64,000 nt of DNA from Bacteroidia bacterium (lineage in GTDB: Bacteria > Bacteroidota > Bacteroidia > UKL13-3). Below, one piece after another: positions 8,812 through 17,301 of the stretch (position 1 is the first letter of the stretch; every line of letters starts with the position of its first letter). Position numbers and translations under genes: made by a program. Below the pieces are notes generated by a model. The model was not told the DNA's origin, searched no databases, and saw nothing but the letters and a program-made list of their open reading frames with translations. The stretch lies in contig JALONP010000026.1 of NCBI GenBank assembly GCA_025454875.1, forward strand, positions 1 through 64,000. The letters run 5' to 3'.

Positions 8812-9114
8812 CTATTTTTCGTAGTCAACTACCACCCGTTGAGCCCTAGCCTCTGCGATAAAAGGCATAAGGGCCAAATGCAAGGGATGCTGTTGGTAAA
8901 AGGCAAGTGCTTCTTTGTTTTGAAAGGTGCTGTACAAAACAACATCAGCTGATTCAGGTGAATGCAAAAAATCAATTCCAACTTCTATTTGCAACAAACC
9001 TTCTATTTGTCCGTTTAGCGCCTCTAATTTTTGTTTAATGGCCAACGCATTTTGTTCTTTTGTTTGACCATGCGCTTCATCTTTCAGTTTCCAAAGCACG
9101 ATATGTACTACCAT
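8812..9114 (-). CDS. Dabb family (stress-responsive alpha-beta barrel) protein
   Basis: This 100-residue protein begins MVVHIVLWKLKDEA and contains a VGIDFLHSPESADVVLYSTFQNKEALAFYQQHPLHL-type core. This is the pattern of the small dimeric ferredoxin-like Dabb domain. Family members bind small hydrophobic ligands or have unknown roles; no catalytic residue can be assigned. It lies convergent to the preceding gene and divergent from miaA, so it is probably transcribed alone. Confidence 0.85.
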   Translation of the reverse strand: MVVHIVLWKLKDEAHGQTKEQNALAIKQKLEALNGQIEGLLQIEVGIDFLHSPESADVVLYSTFQNKEALAFYQQHPLHLALMPFIAEARAQRVVVDYEK

Positions 9115-9148
9115 TGTTTTTCAAATTATAAATACCAAAGGTAATGCA

Positions 9149-9156
9149 TAATTTCG
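9149..9156 (+). promoter_or_regulatory. Candidate -7 box for miaA, very close to the start codon
   Basis: TAATTTCG (one mismatch to TAnnTTTG) ends 7 bases before the GTG start at 9164. If used, transcription would begin almost at the start codon, giving a leaderless or near-leaderless miaA mRNA. Confidence 0.35.
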
Positions 9157-9163
9157 CCTCCTC

Positions 9164-10087
9164 GTGAAACCAGATTCAATTTTTGTGATTGGCCCTACAG
9201 CAAGCGGAAAAACTCGTCTTGCAGCGCATCTTGCTGCCTTGTATCAAACGGATGTGGTGAGTGCAGACTCTAGGCAGGTGTATTCGCATATGAATATCGG
9301 TACCGGAAAAGATTATGAAGATTATACTGTGCATGGAGTAAAGATTAAAGCGCATCTTCTAGATATTGTTCAGCCGGGTCAAGCATTCCACATTCACCAA
9401 TACAAATTAGCAGCAGCGAAAGTGATTGAGCATTTACAACATCTGGGTAAAATGCCCATTGTATGCGGAGGCTCTGGATTGTATTTGCAAGCTTTGGTTA
9501 ACAACCTTCAGTATACAGCAGTTCCTGTAAATACCATTTTAAGGGCGCAGTTAAACCAATTAAGCCAAATGGAATTGCAACAATATTGGCAACAATTAAA
9601 ACCAACAGCATTCAATAACGTTGCTGATACAGGAACGGTTAAAAGATTGATTCGGGCTATTGAAATCAATACCTATTTGCAGCAATTTCAACTTGCAGAT
9701 GATACCCCAATTTGTAAACATCCAATTATATTTGGATTGGAATTAACCGTGGTCAAACGAAGAGAGCGTATTCACCAGCGTTTGTTGCAGCGGTTGGAGC
9801 AAGGCCTTGTTCAGGAGGTAGAACAGTTGCTTACAAATGTATCGGCTGAGCAACTTATTTTTTACGGATTGGAATACAAAATTGTTACCCAATATTTGCT
9901 CAATCAATATTCCTACGCTCAAATGGTCGAACTCTTAACCACCGCAATTCAACAATTTGCCAAAAGACAAATGACGTTTTTTAGAAAGATGGAAAAAGAC
10001 GGTTTGGTTATTCATTGGTTAGATGCAGATAGGCCTACCGAGGTTATCGTAAATGATGCAGCAAAACTTATTGGCGAATACTTATGA
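9164..10087 (+). CDS. miaA: tRNA dimethylallyltransferase
   Basis: The enzyme transfers a dimethylallyl group from DMAPP to N6 of adenosine 37 in tRNAs reading UNN codons. The P-loop GPTASGKT (residues 10-17), VSADSRQVYSHMNIGTGKD, the HLLDIVQP motif and the GGSGLYLQAL motif are all in order. The C-terminal KRQMTFFRKM is also typical. Length (307) is normal. Translation starts with GTG; no upstream ATG is in frame. The TGA stop overlaps the ATG of a small zinc-ribbon gene (ATGA). Confidence 0.96.
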   Translation: MKPDSIFVIGPTASGKTRLAAHLAALYQTDVVSADSRQVYSHMNIGTGKDYEDYTVHGVKIKAHLLDIVQPGQAFHIHQYKLAAAKVIEHLQHLGKMPIVCGGSGLYLQALVNNLQYTAVPVNTILRAQLNQLSQMELQQYWQQLKPTAFNNVADTGTVKRLIRAIEINTYLQQFQLADDTPICKHPIIFGLELTVVKRRERIHQRLLQRLEQGLVQEVEQLLTNVSAEQLIFYGLEYKIVTQYLLNQYSYAQMVELLTTAIQQFAKRQMTFFRKMEKDGLVIHWLDADRPTEVIVNDAAKLIGEYL

Positions 10088-10239
10088 CAACATGCGGATA
10101 TATTTGCCCACAATGTGAAGGACGAGGTTTTCTCGAATCGGGAGAGACATGCGATTGGTGCGCACCAACTACACATATGAATCCAAACACCATTGAAGTA
10201 GATGATTTACCAAAAAAAGAATTACCTTCGGAAGACTAA
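10084..10239 (+). CDS. Small zinc-ribbon protein, 51 residues
   Basis: The frame begins MTTCGYICPQCEGRGFLESG and ends PKKELPSED. It contains CPQC and CDWC pairs (Cys8/Cys11 and Cys23/Cys26), a classic four-cysteine zinc ribbon, followed by an acidic tail. The ATG overlaps the miaA stop (ATGA), implying translational coupling, and the stop is 5 bases before the next gene. The CxxCxGxG-like half-motif recalls DnaJ/RNA-binding zinc ribbons, but I cannot assign a function. Both the cysteine spacing and the tight operon position support a real gene. Confidence 0.75.
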   Translation: MTTCGYICPQCEGRGFLESGETCDWCAPTTHMNPNTIEVDDLPKKELPSED

Positions 10240-10244
10240 TCTCA

Positions 10245-11000
10245 ATGCACATGAAAAAATGGCTACTCTTTACGCTGCTTTTGGTTTCAATGTTCAAAGG
10301 TTTTGGACAATGTGAACCGTCACTGGATTTTAACTACAATGGTATTTACCCCTCTACTTTGCCTCCAATAATGGAAGGGTATCCATATGAGGTAACGCTA
10401 AGTTTTAAAATACCACGCGATTCGGTAATTGTTGTAAATGGTTTTACCGTTCCGGTTACCATCGACTCGGCTCGAATGCTTGGCATTAACGGATTGCCTA
10501 AAGGGTTGCAATATGGATTTTGCAATAGGCAAAACTGCACTTGGTTAGGTGGTTCAAGAGGTTGTGCTAAAATAACTGGATTTATCGATACTGCTGACCA
10601 CTTGGTTGGCGACCATCCTGCTACTGTGTATATCATGACTTGGTTTACAGCGGCTGGAATTGGTAACCAAACCAGAATAGACTCATCAGAGAACCAATTA
10701 GTGAAAGTGGTTCAATACAATTCAATTGCTGAAGTGGGTAAGGTTCAAAAGTTGTCAATGTTCCCGAATCCAGCCCAATCAGTTGTAACCATACATTTGC
10801 CAAAATTTACCCAAACAACCCAACAATTAACGGTAATGAATGCCGTTGGTCAAATAGTGTATGAGAAGCAATTAATCGCATCTGACGGACAGAGCGAATT
10901 TGCTTGGGACTGCAGCAAAGAACCTTCAGGCTTATACTACGTATACCTTAAAAATGGAACCAATGTTTGGAGTAACCGCCTGATGGTAAATGGACGCTAA
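10245..11000 (+). CDS. Secreted protein with type IX secretion (type A) sorting domain
   Basis: The protein has an N-terminal signal peptide (KKWLLFTLLLVSMFKGFGQ) and a short Cys-containing middle domain. The C-terminal sorting domain of about 80 residues has LSMFPNPAQSVVTIHLP, LTVMNAVGQIVYEKQL and PSGLYYVYLKNG, typical of Por secretion type A signals. It should cross the outer membrane through the T9SS and be attached or released outside. The start may be 10245 or the second ATG at 10251 (MKKWLLF). Its stop overlaps the end of the convergent TonB receptor gene by 4 bases. The role of the middle domain is unknown. Confidence 0.85.
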   Translation: MHMKKWLLFTLLLVSMFKGFGQCEPSLDFNYNGIYPSTLPPIMEGYPYEVTLSFKIPRDSVIVVNGFTVPVTIDSARMLGINGLPKGLQYGFCNRQNCTWLGGSRGCAKITGFIDTADHLVGDHPATVYIMTWFTAAGIGNQTRIDSSENQLVKVVQYNSIAEVGKVQKLSMFPNPAQSVVTIHLPKFTQTTQQLTVMNAVGQIVYEKQLIASDGQSEFAWDCSKEPSGLYYVYLKNGTNVWSNRLMVNGR

Positions 11001-13357
11001 AGCGAAATGCGCATTTGCAAGTTTACACTCCTAAAAGGCTCAATACGCGTAGGTCGTGATGCGTAGGTATGATTGGTTAAATTATTAACCAATAACGACA
11101 ACGTAAATTGTGGGGTAAAGGCGAAGGCTGCGCGTATGTTATGGACCCAATCTCCCGGTTGTGATTGGTTTAAAAAGTTACGCAAGCCAGCAATCACATA
11201 TAAAGGTTCGTCAATTTTTTCGTAGATGCTGGTGTATTGTGCATTGTAGCCAAAGCTCATTTTTTTATAGCTGCACTCAATATCTATTTTGCCTAAATGC
11301 CTGTTGCGGTAAGGTATTAAACTGTTAAGGCCTACGTGTCCGCTATCCATAAAGGTAAAGTTTTGCCTAAAAGCTTTCATGTAATTACCCGCATTTTGCA
11401 ATGATGGATCCGCATTTAAATCAATTGGGTAAGCATAATTGTAACCGCACAAGGTTCGAATATATACAGGGCCAATTTTACCTTCGCCCTCCAAACTCAG
11501 CTCAATACCTGCTGTGCGACTCAAGTCTCTGTTCTCGGCCCTAAAGCCAACACGGTCCCTTCCCACTACCACTAGCTGAAAAGTAACCGTATCAAAATAA
11601 TAACTCGCACGTTCTTGCTGGTTAAACAAAAATTCAATCATGTTTTGGTATTCCATCCAATAAAAACAAGCATCGGCAAAAGCATTAAATCCACCGAGAG
11701 TAAATCCTTGTTTAACGCCAACTTCGGTATACCAACCGCGTTCTGTTTTTAAACCTGGGTTTGGGAAAATTTCAAGTCCCGAAGCATTGTCTTCTACGTA
11801 GCGTTCTGCAATGGTGGGGAATCGAAAACCTTCACCGTAGGTGGCTCTGATAAATGTATTGCGTGCAGCTTGGTAGTTTACCCCAAAACGAAACAATGGC
11901 CTTTGTGTTTGTTGAATGGCTCCTAATGCATTGGCTTCATAACGGCCACCAGCAGTAAAATTCCACCGTTTGATATGGTATTCGAGTTGTGTAAATGCAG
12001 CACCCGAATAGCCTGTTCTGTCGCCTGGATACACATTGCCCACCGCATTAAAGCTTGTACCATATAAGCCAGATGTGCTGGTTAAGCGTTTTGTAAGTTG
12101 GTAAATAACCGATACGTCAAGCGCATTAATTCTGGCTACAGCATCATTTGTTGGTGTTAATGTGCGGGAGCCAAAAGTGCCATCACGGTTAATATGGTAA
12201 TACCTGTATTTAGCTGATACAGTATATTTATTACGCAGCAACGTAACATGCGGATCCACCATAAAAATGGAATACTTATCATAACCAACTTCGCCATCAA
12301 ATGGTTTGAGCATGTTAGAGTCGCCATCATTCCAAATGAAAAAACGTCCTGCTTTTTTTGCCATCACAGTTCCGTTTATACCCACACTTAGACCTTTTAC
12401 TTTTTGAAAACGGTACCGGGTTTTAAGATATGCCCTAGCTCTAAACTCATCGTTTTCTTGAATATGGCTTCGATTGGCAAAAACATTGGCGCTACCAACA
12501 ATATCAAACTGTTTAAATTTTTGTTTGTGAACCAAAAAGGCACCTGTGTTAAAAGGTTGCGTGGTGCGTTCCCACCAAATGGCATTTTTGTTTCGAGGAT
12601 TGTCTTGTACTCCTTGAAAAAAAGTGACCTTGGTAACCGGTTTGTTCGTAGGCCAACCTGTGCGCACATTAATGGTTCCTGTACTTGCCGATCCACCGTA
12701 CAAAACAGATGAAGGACCTTTCATTACTTCAATATTTTCTGCTGCCTCTATGGGCAATAAGTCCCATTGTACATCTCCTAAATCGGGTCCCATTAATGGC
12801 ATATCATCTAATAATACCATAACCCTGCTGCCCACACCATAACTCCAACCCGAAAGTCCCCTAATATTGGCTTGCCCTTCAATTACATTTACTCCTGGCA
12901 CATAATTAAGCACTTCTGAAAGTGATTTGGCATTGGTGTTTTCGATTAGTGTGCTTTTAACTGAAGTAACCGACATGATTTCGCGTGCAATTGATTTTTC
13001 TTGACGGCTGCCCGATACCACAACCCGATCAAGCTCATTTATTTTAGGAGTTAAATAAATGGTAATGCGTTTGCGTTCTTCAAAACCAAGTTGAATGGTT
13101 ACGGTTTCGGATTTATAACCCACTAACGAAACAGTAAGCGAGTGCTTACCAGGCTCCAGTGTGAACATAAAATAACCAGTACTATCTGTCTTGCCTGTTT
13201 TTTTACCGTCAACCACTAATGAGGCCATTGAAAGGGTATCACCATTTTGGTTATTGCGGATATATCCGTTTACCACTGCCGTTTGGGCGAAAAGGCCCAT
13301 CGGAACAAGTATACAGCAGCATAATAAAAACCGATTAATCAGTTGTAAGTAACCCAT
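10997..13357 (-). CDS. TonB-dependent outer-membrane receptor
   Basis: This 786-residue receptor has a signal peptide ending LFAQ and a carboxypeptidase-like regulatory domain (about 25-115; VNGYIRNNQNGDTLSMASL...). A plug domain follows (about 125-235; SLSEVLNYVPGVNVIEGQANIRG and VMKGPSSVLYGGSASTGTINVRT), then a 22-strand-type beta barrel ending with NLTNHTYASRPTRIEPFRS and a terminal aromatic-free MRISL. Receptors of this layout import siderophores, cobalamin or other scarce ligands; the ligand cannot be deduced. No DUF4249 or SusD partner is adjacent. It is convergent with the T9SS protein gene and divergent from the small membrane-protein gene. Confidence 0.92.
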   Translation of the reverse strand: MGYLQLINRFLLCCCILVPMGLFAQTAVVNGYIRNNQNGDTLSMASLVVDGKKTGKTDSTGYFMFTLEPGKHSLTVSLVGYKSETVTIQLGFEERKRITIYLTPKINELDRVVVSGSRQEKSIAREIMSVTSVKSTLIENTNAKSLSEVLNYVPGVNVIEGQANIRGLSGWSYGVGSRVMVLLDDMPLMGPDLGDVQWDLLPIEAAENIEVMKGPSSVLYGGSASTGTINVRTGWPTNKPVTKVTFFQGVQDNPRNKNAIWWERTTQPFNTGAFLVHKQKFKQFDIVGSANVFANRSHIQENDEFRARAYLKTRYRFQKVKGLSVGINGTVMAKKAGRFFIWNDGDSNMLKPFDGEVGYDKYSIFMVDPHVTLLRNKYTVSAKYRYYHINRDGTFGSRTLTPTNDAVARINALDVSVIYQLTKRLTSTSGLYGTSFNAVGNVYPGDRTGYSGAAFTQLEYHIKRWNFTAGGRYEANALGAIQQTQRPLFRFGVNYQAARNTFIRATYGEGFRFPTIAERYVEDNASGLEIFPNPGLKTERGWYTEVGVKQGFTLGGFNAFADACFYWMEYQNMIEFLFNQQERASYYFDTVTFQLVVVGRDRVGFRAENRDLSRTAGIELSLEGEGKIGPVYIRTLCGYNYAYPIDLNADPSLQNAGNYMKAFRQNFTFMDSGHVGLNSLIPYRNRHLGKIDIECSYKKMSFGYNAQYTSIYEKIDEPLYVIAGLRNFLNQSQPGDWVHNIRAAFAFTPQFTLSLLVNNLTNHTYASRPTRIEPFRSVNLQMRISL

Positions 13358-13423
13358 TGTGAAACATCGAATATAAAAAATTTATCGATTGACAGAAACG
13401 TTATTTACCATTGTAGTTTATTT

Positions 13424-13759
13424 ATGGCCGAAGAAAATAAATTAAGGGTTACCGAAAACTTTCATATTGTACTGTGGCTCATTAAAGACACATGTTGGTT
13501 GCTCACCTTTACCTTGGCTGGCACACTTATGATAGCACCCACTTTGGTATTGGCTTATTATTTGGCTTGGCGCACCCGGTTACGCCCATTATTGTTTTGG
13601 CCCAATATGGCGGTAGCGAGTTGGATAACCGCAAACAGCATATGGATGCTTGGCGAGTTTTTTGATTTTAATCATAAACCCTATTCGCTCGTGCTTTTTG
13701 TTTTAGGTATTGTGTTTATGGTGGCTTACGCATTCGCTTATTTTCAGCCTCGTAAGTAA
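13424..13759 (+). CDS. Small integral membrane protein of unknown function
   Basis: This 111-residue protein has three hydrophobic segments (about residues 27-47, 52-75 and 82-105), a polar start MAEENKLRVTENFH and a positively charged end. I do not recognise a family. It is separated from the divergent TonB receptor gene by 66 bases and from gltA by 122 bases. A short GCTTG/CAAGC hairpin follows the stop but has a poor T run. Confidence 0.7.
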   Translation: MAEENKLRVTENFHIVLWLIKDTCWLLTFTLAGTLMIAPTLVLAYYLAWRTRLRPLLFWPNMAVASWITANSIWMLGEFFDFNHKPYSLVLFVLGIVFMVAYAFAYFQPRK

Positions 13760-13816
13760 GCTTGAGCCAAGCATGAAATTTTCCCGTCATTTTTCTGTAT
13801 TTGTTAAAACAAATCG

Positions 13817-13824
13817 TAATTTCG
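13817..13824 (+). promoter_or_regulatory. Candidate -7 box for gltA
   Basis: TAATTTCG (one mismatch to TAnnTTTG) lies 57 bases before the citrate synthase start. TTTG at 13800-13803 is closer (13 bases) than the usual 18-21, so the -33 assignment is uncertain. Confidence 0.35.
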
Positions 13825-13881
13825 GGCGGTTTAAAATCTCATTAACCAATCTATTCACCTCATTATAATCTGGTACCTGAA

Positions 13882-15204
13882 ATGGACAAATTAAAAAACA
13901 CGTTTGAAGAAAAAGCGCTTCCAAAAGCAGCAGAAATTAAAGAATTTATCAAAGCCAATGCTGATCATGTATTGGGATCATACAATGTAGATTCAGTATT
14001 TTCAGGTATGAAAGGAATGATTGGGTTGATTACCGAAACATCCTTATTAGATGCCGAAGAAGGAATCCGTTTCAGAGGATACAGCATTCCAGAACTACGC
14101 GAAAAATTACCTCGCTTGGAAGGAACAGAAGAAGCCTTGCCCGAAGGTTTGTTTTATTTAATGCTTGTTGGCGAACTGCCAACCTATGAAGATATGTGGG
14201 AAGTAGGAAGCAATTGGACCAAACGTGCTGTGGTGCCAAAGCATGTATACGATGTAATTGATGCGTTTCCAATCGCAACGCATCCAATGACCCAGTTTTC
14301 GGCAGCTATTATGGCAATGCAAACGGAGTCGGAGTTTGCAGCTGCTTACCGCAAAGGGGTGAACAAAAAAGACTATTGGTATTATACGTTCGAGGATTCG
14401 ATGAATTTGATTGCTCGCTTACCACGCGTTGCAGCTTATATTTACCGCAGAACATACAAAGGAGGTGTGCATATTGAACCAAATCCGAAATTAGATTGGG
14501 CAGCAAATTTTGCGCATATGCTTGGTTTTGGTGACAACGAAGGATTTAAAGAATTGATGCGTTTGTATATGGTGATTCATGCTGACCACGAAGGAGGCAA
14601 TGTTTCGGCTCATACAACCCATTTGGTTGGTTCGGCATTAAGTGATCCATACTTGGCATTTTCAGCAGCAATGAACGGATTGGCAGGCCCACTACACGGG
14701 TTGGCAAACCAAGAGGTTATTCGTTGGGTGCTTGACCTACAAGCCGATTTGGGTGGTGGCAAACCAAGCAAGCAACAAATTGAAGAATATATTAACAAAA
14801 CCATAAATGAGGGTAAAGTAGTGCCAGGCTACGGTCATGCTGTGTTACGCAAAACAGATCCACGATTTACCGCACAAATGGAGTTTGCTAAAAAACACAT
14901 GCCCACAGACGAGTTAGTAAATATTGTTTGGGATGTGTACGATGTTGCTCCAACCATTTTGGGTAACTACAAAAAAATTAAAAACCCATGGCCAAATGTT
15001 GATGCACACTCTGGAGCATTGCTTGTACATTACGGCATGAAAGAGTACGATTTTTACACCGTATTGTTTGGGGTATCACGCGCATTAGGTGTACTGGCTT
15101 CACTTATTTGGGACCGTGTTTTGGGATTGCCACTGGAGCGACCTAAATCGGTTACCATTGATTGGTTAAAAGCCAATATTGCCAAAGCTAAGGCTTCGTC
15201 ATAA
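13882..15204 (+). CDS. gltA: Citrate synthase, mitochondrial-like type
   Basis: The enzyme condenses oxaloacetate and acetyl-CoA to citrate. Catalytic residues are visible: His272 in NGLAGPLHGLAN, His319 in GYGHAVLRKTDPR and Asp374 in PNVDAHSGALL. The stretch LVGSALSDPYLAFSAAMNG and VVPGYGHAVLRKTDPR match the eukaryotic mitochondrial enzyme much better than the hexameric E. coli type, as judged from memory. Length 440 is in keeping with that class. The ATG of the next gene overlaps the TAA stop (15204), so gltA and the LptE-like gene are coupled. Confidence 0.93.
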   Translation: MDKLKNTFEEKALPKAAEIKEFIKANADHVLGSYNVDSVFSGMKGMIGLITETSLLDAEEGIRFRGYSIPELREKLPRLEGTEEALPEGLFYLMLVGELPTYEDMWEVGSNWTKRAVVPKHVYDVIDAFPIATHPMTQFSAAIMAMQTESEFAAAYRKGVNKKDYWYYTFEDSMNLIARLPRVAAYIYRRTYKGGVHIEPNPKLDWAANFAHMLGFGDNEGFKELMRLYMVIHADHEGGNVSAHTTHLVGSALSDPYLAFSAAMNGLAGPLHGLANQEVIRWVLDLQADLGGGKPSKQQIEEYINKTINEGKVVPGYGHAVLRKTDPRFTAQMEFAKKHMPTDELVNIVWDVYDVAPTILGNYKKIKNPWPNVDAHSGALLVHYGMKEYDFYTVLFGVSRALGVLASLIWDRVLGLPLERPKSVTIDWLKANIAKAKASS

Positions 15205-15719
15205 TGCGAGCTGTTTTTATCCAATTGTTTTTGCTTGTTTCAGCCGGATGGTGCATCACACTCTCCGGCTGTGGCTTTTATTCGCACAGTGGAGCGTCTG
15301 TTTCGCCCGATGCCAAAACGTTTTCGGTAGAGTATATTCAAAACCTTGCAAGCATTGTTCAGCCAACACTTAGCCAAGTGCTTACCGAAAAGTTGAAACG
15401 GAAATTTATCAATGAAACACAACTAAAACTTGCCCAATCAAATGGTGATGTGAGGTTTAGTGGTAAAATTATTGATTACAGAACTGCACCGGTTGGTGTG
15501 CAAGGCAACCAACAAAATGCGGTGAATCAACTTACAATTGGTGTTGAAATTACCTATGAAAATACCAAAGACGAGAAGCAAAACTTCAAACAGGTATTTA
15601 GTACGTTTGTGAATTACCCTGCAGACCAAAATTTGGCGGCAGTTGAAAACCAGTTGGTGCAAACTGCCACCGACCAATTGGTTACTGATATATTCAACAA
15701 GGCTTTTATCAATTGGTAA
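15204..15719 (+). CDS. lptE: LptE-like outer-membrane lipoprotein
   Basis: In the family this lipoprotein plugs the LptD barrel and helps insert lipopolysaccharide into the outer leaflet. The signal peptide ends in a lipobox LSGC with Cys23 as the predicted acylation site, followed by GFYSHSGASVSPDAKTFSVEYIQN. The core NLASIVQPTLSQVLTEKLKRKF and FSGKIIDYRTAPV fits Bacteroidota LptE (a short alpha/beta domain). Length 171 is normal. It overlaps the gltA stop and is followed by a TPR gene and secG, an arrangement I remember from other Bacteroidota. Homology is inferred from pattern rather than a search. Confidence 0.8.
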   Translation: MRAVFIQLFLLVSAGWCITLSGCGFYSHSGASVSPDAKTFSVEYIQNLASIVQPTLSQVLTEKLKRKFINETQLKLAQSNGDVRFSGKIIDYRTAPVGVQGNQQNAVNQLTIGVEITYENTKDEKQNFKQVFSTFVNYPADQNLAAVENQLVQTATDQLVTDIFNKAFINW

Positions 15720-15771
15720 AGCCTTTCATAGTTCACAAAAAGTTGTTATTTCGCATTTAAGGTAAATCAAT

Positions 15772-16854
15772 TTGAACCGTACGGAATTCATATCACTAAT
15801 AGAGCAGCCTGAGTTGTTAACCAAGCCTAGAATCGCTGTTTTAAAGCAAGTAGCTTCTGATTTTCCATACTTTCAAGTGGCCCAAGTATTGCTAACCAAA
15901 GGCTTATACAATGAGCAACACTATGAATACGAAAAAATTCTCAAGCACACGGCAGTAATGGTGCCTGATAGGGCGGTATTGTTTAGGTATATTCACGGTA
16001 TTGTAGAGGAGCAAGTGGTTGTGGAGCAACCACAAGTAGTTGAAACTACGGCAGTCGGAAGTGCAAAAGAAGAAACGCAACCAGAAATAGCACCGATCAT
16101 TGAATTTAGATTACCTCAGGAAACAATAGAAGTTCCAGTAAATGAGCAAGCAGTAGTTGAAGTTTCAGAAGAGCCCGAAACATTCCAAGATGCTGAAGAT
16201 TTGATGCAAACGGTTGATGCAGCGCTGGAAGAAACGAACGAGCAGATTGTACCTGTTTTACAAACACCATTACCCGAAGAGGAACTTGCACCAATTGAAC
16301 CTGCGGTGCCCGCAATAGGTGAAACGCATTCTTTTGCTGAGTGGCTGCAACTGCAAATTCAAAAACCTTTGGATTTACGGGCAACGGCAATTGAACCTCA
16401 AGAGGAGTTAATGGCACCGGAACCTACAGTAACTGAGCAAGCAATCACTGAAAGTGAAAGCCAACCAGAAACAGTACCTGTTGTAAATATAACTGAGGAT
16501 GAGGTTTCTTTGCTTCCACCGGTAATCAATGAGCGGGAAATGCGCATTGAGATTCAACAGCAAGTAGAACGAAGCAATATCAATGATTTTGAGTCGATTC
16601 TGGATAAATTTATCCGCGAAAACCCACGTATAAGCAGGGGTAAGGCGGAGTTTTACAACCCGGTTAACATGGCCAAACAAAGCGTGGAAGAAGATGAAGA
16701 GTTGGTAACCGAAACCTTAGCGAATGTGTATTATAAGCAAGGCCACTACAAAAAAGCCATTCGTGCCTACGAAAAATTGTGCTTGATATATCCTCATAAA
16801 ATGCCGTATTTCGCTGGCCTTATTCAAAAAATTAAAACCGAAATCAAAGACTAA
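15772..16854 (+). CDS. TPR-containing protein with acidic central region
   Basis: The N-terminal 75 residues (NRTEFISLIEQPELLTK..., then LKQVASDFPYFQVAQVLLTKGL) form a helical domain found upstream of secG in Bacteroidota. The middle (about 75-280) is highly acidic, rich in Glu, Pro and Val and probably disordered. The C-terminal 70 residues include TLANVYYKQGHYKKAIRAYEKL, one clear TPR. No signal peptide is seen, so a cytoplasmic role is likely. The start codon is TTG at 15772; no nearby ATG is better. secG follows after 1 base. Function unknown; its constant place beside secG suggests envelope biogenesis. Confidence 0.8.
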   Translation: MNRTEFISLIEQPELLTKPRIAVLKQVASDFPYFQVAQVLLTKGLYNEQHYEYEKILKHTAVMVPDRAVLFRYIHGIVEEQVVVEQPQVVETTAVGSAKEETQPEIAPIIEFRLPQETIEVPVNEQAVVEVSEEPETFQDAEDLMQTVDAALEETNEQIVPVLQTPLPEEELAPIEPAVPAIGETHSFAEWLQLQIQKPLDLRATAIEPQEELMAPEPTVTEQAITESESQPETVPVVNITEDEVSLLPPVINEREMRIEIQQQVERSNINDFESILDKFIRENPRISRGKAEFYNPVNMAKQSVEEDEELVTETLANVYYKQGHYKKAIRAYEKLCLIYPHKMPYFAGLIQKIKTEIKD

Positions 16855-16855
16855 T

Positions 16856-17215
16856 ATGTTTATCTTTTTTAGCATCCTCATTATTGTAGCCTGTGTATTG
16901 TTAACCTTGGTGGTATTGATTCAAAATCCTAAAGGAGGAGGGATTGCATCAAACTTTACCGCACCAAACCAATTAATGGGGGCACGCAGATCGACTGATG
17001 TGGTTGAAAAAACAACTTGGATATTGGCAATCGTATTGATTTCTTTTTCATTGTTGTCAAACTTTTTCCGCCCAATTGGTGAAACCCAAAGCAGCAATGA
17101 ATCACGTTTGAAAGAAGATATTGAAAACGTGGAAATGCCTGCAGCAACGAATCAACAACAAGCACCTGTTTCGACTCAACCTGCAGAACCAACTGGAGAT
17201 TCTGCTGCTCAATAA
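16856..17215 (+). CDS. secG: Preprotein translocase subunit SecG
   Basis: SecG is the small subunit of the SecYEG inner-membrane channel. Two membrane helices (residues 2-22 and about 53-70) flank the conserved cytoplasmic loop LIQNPKGGGIASNFTAPNQLMGARR. The C-terminal 45 residues form a polar, Gln/Pro/Ala-rich tail, longer than in E. coli but common in Bacteroidota. The gene begins 1 base after the TPR gene stop. Confidence 0.93.
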   Translation: MFIFFSILIIVACVLLTLVVLIQNPKGGGIASNFTAPNQLMGARRSTDVVEKTTWILAIVLISFSLLSNFFRPIGETQSSNESRLKEDIENVEMPAATNQQQAPVSTQPAEPTGDSAAQ

Positions 17216-17301
17216 TTATTCGCTATCTCGCTCACAAATAATATGCTCCATTTACCAATAATGGGCTATGGAACAATTGCATTTTTGGTATTTTGTGTGG
17301 T

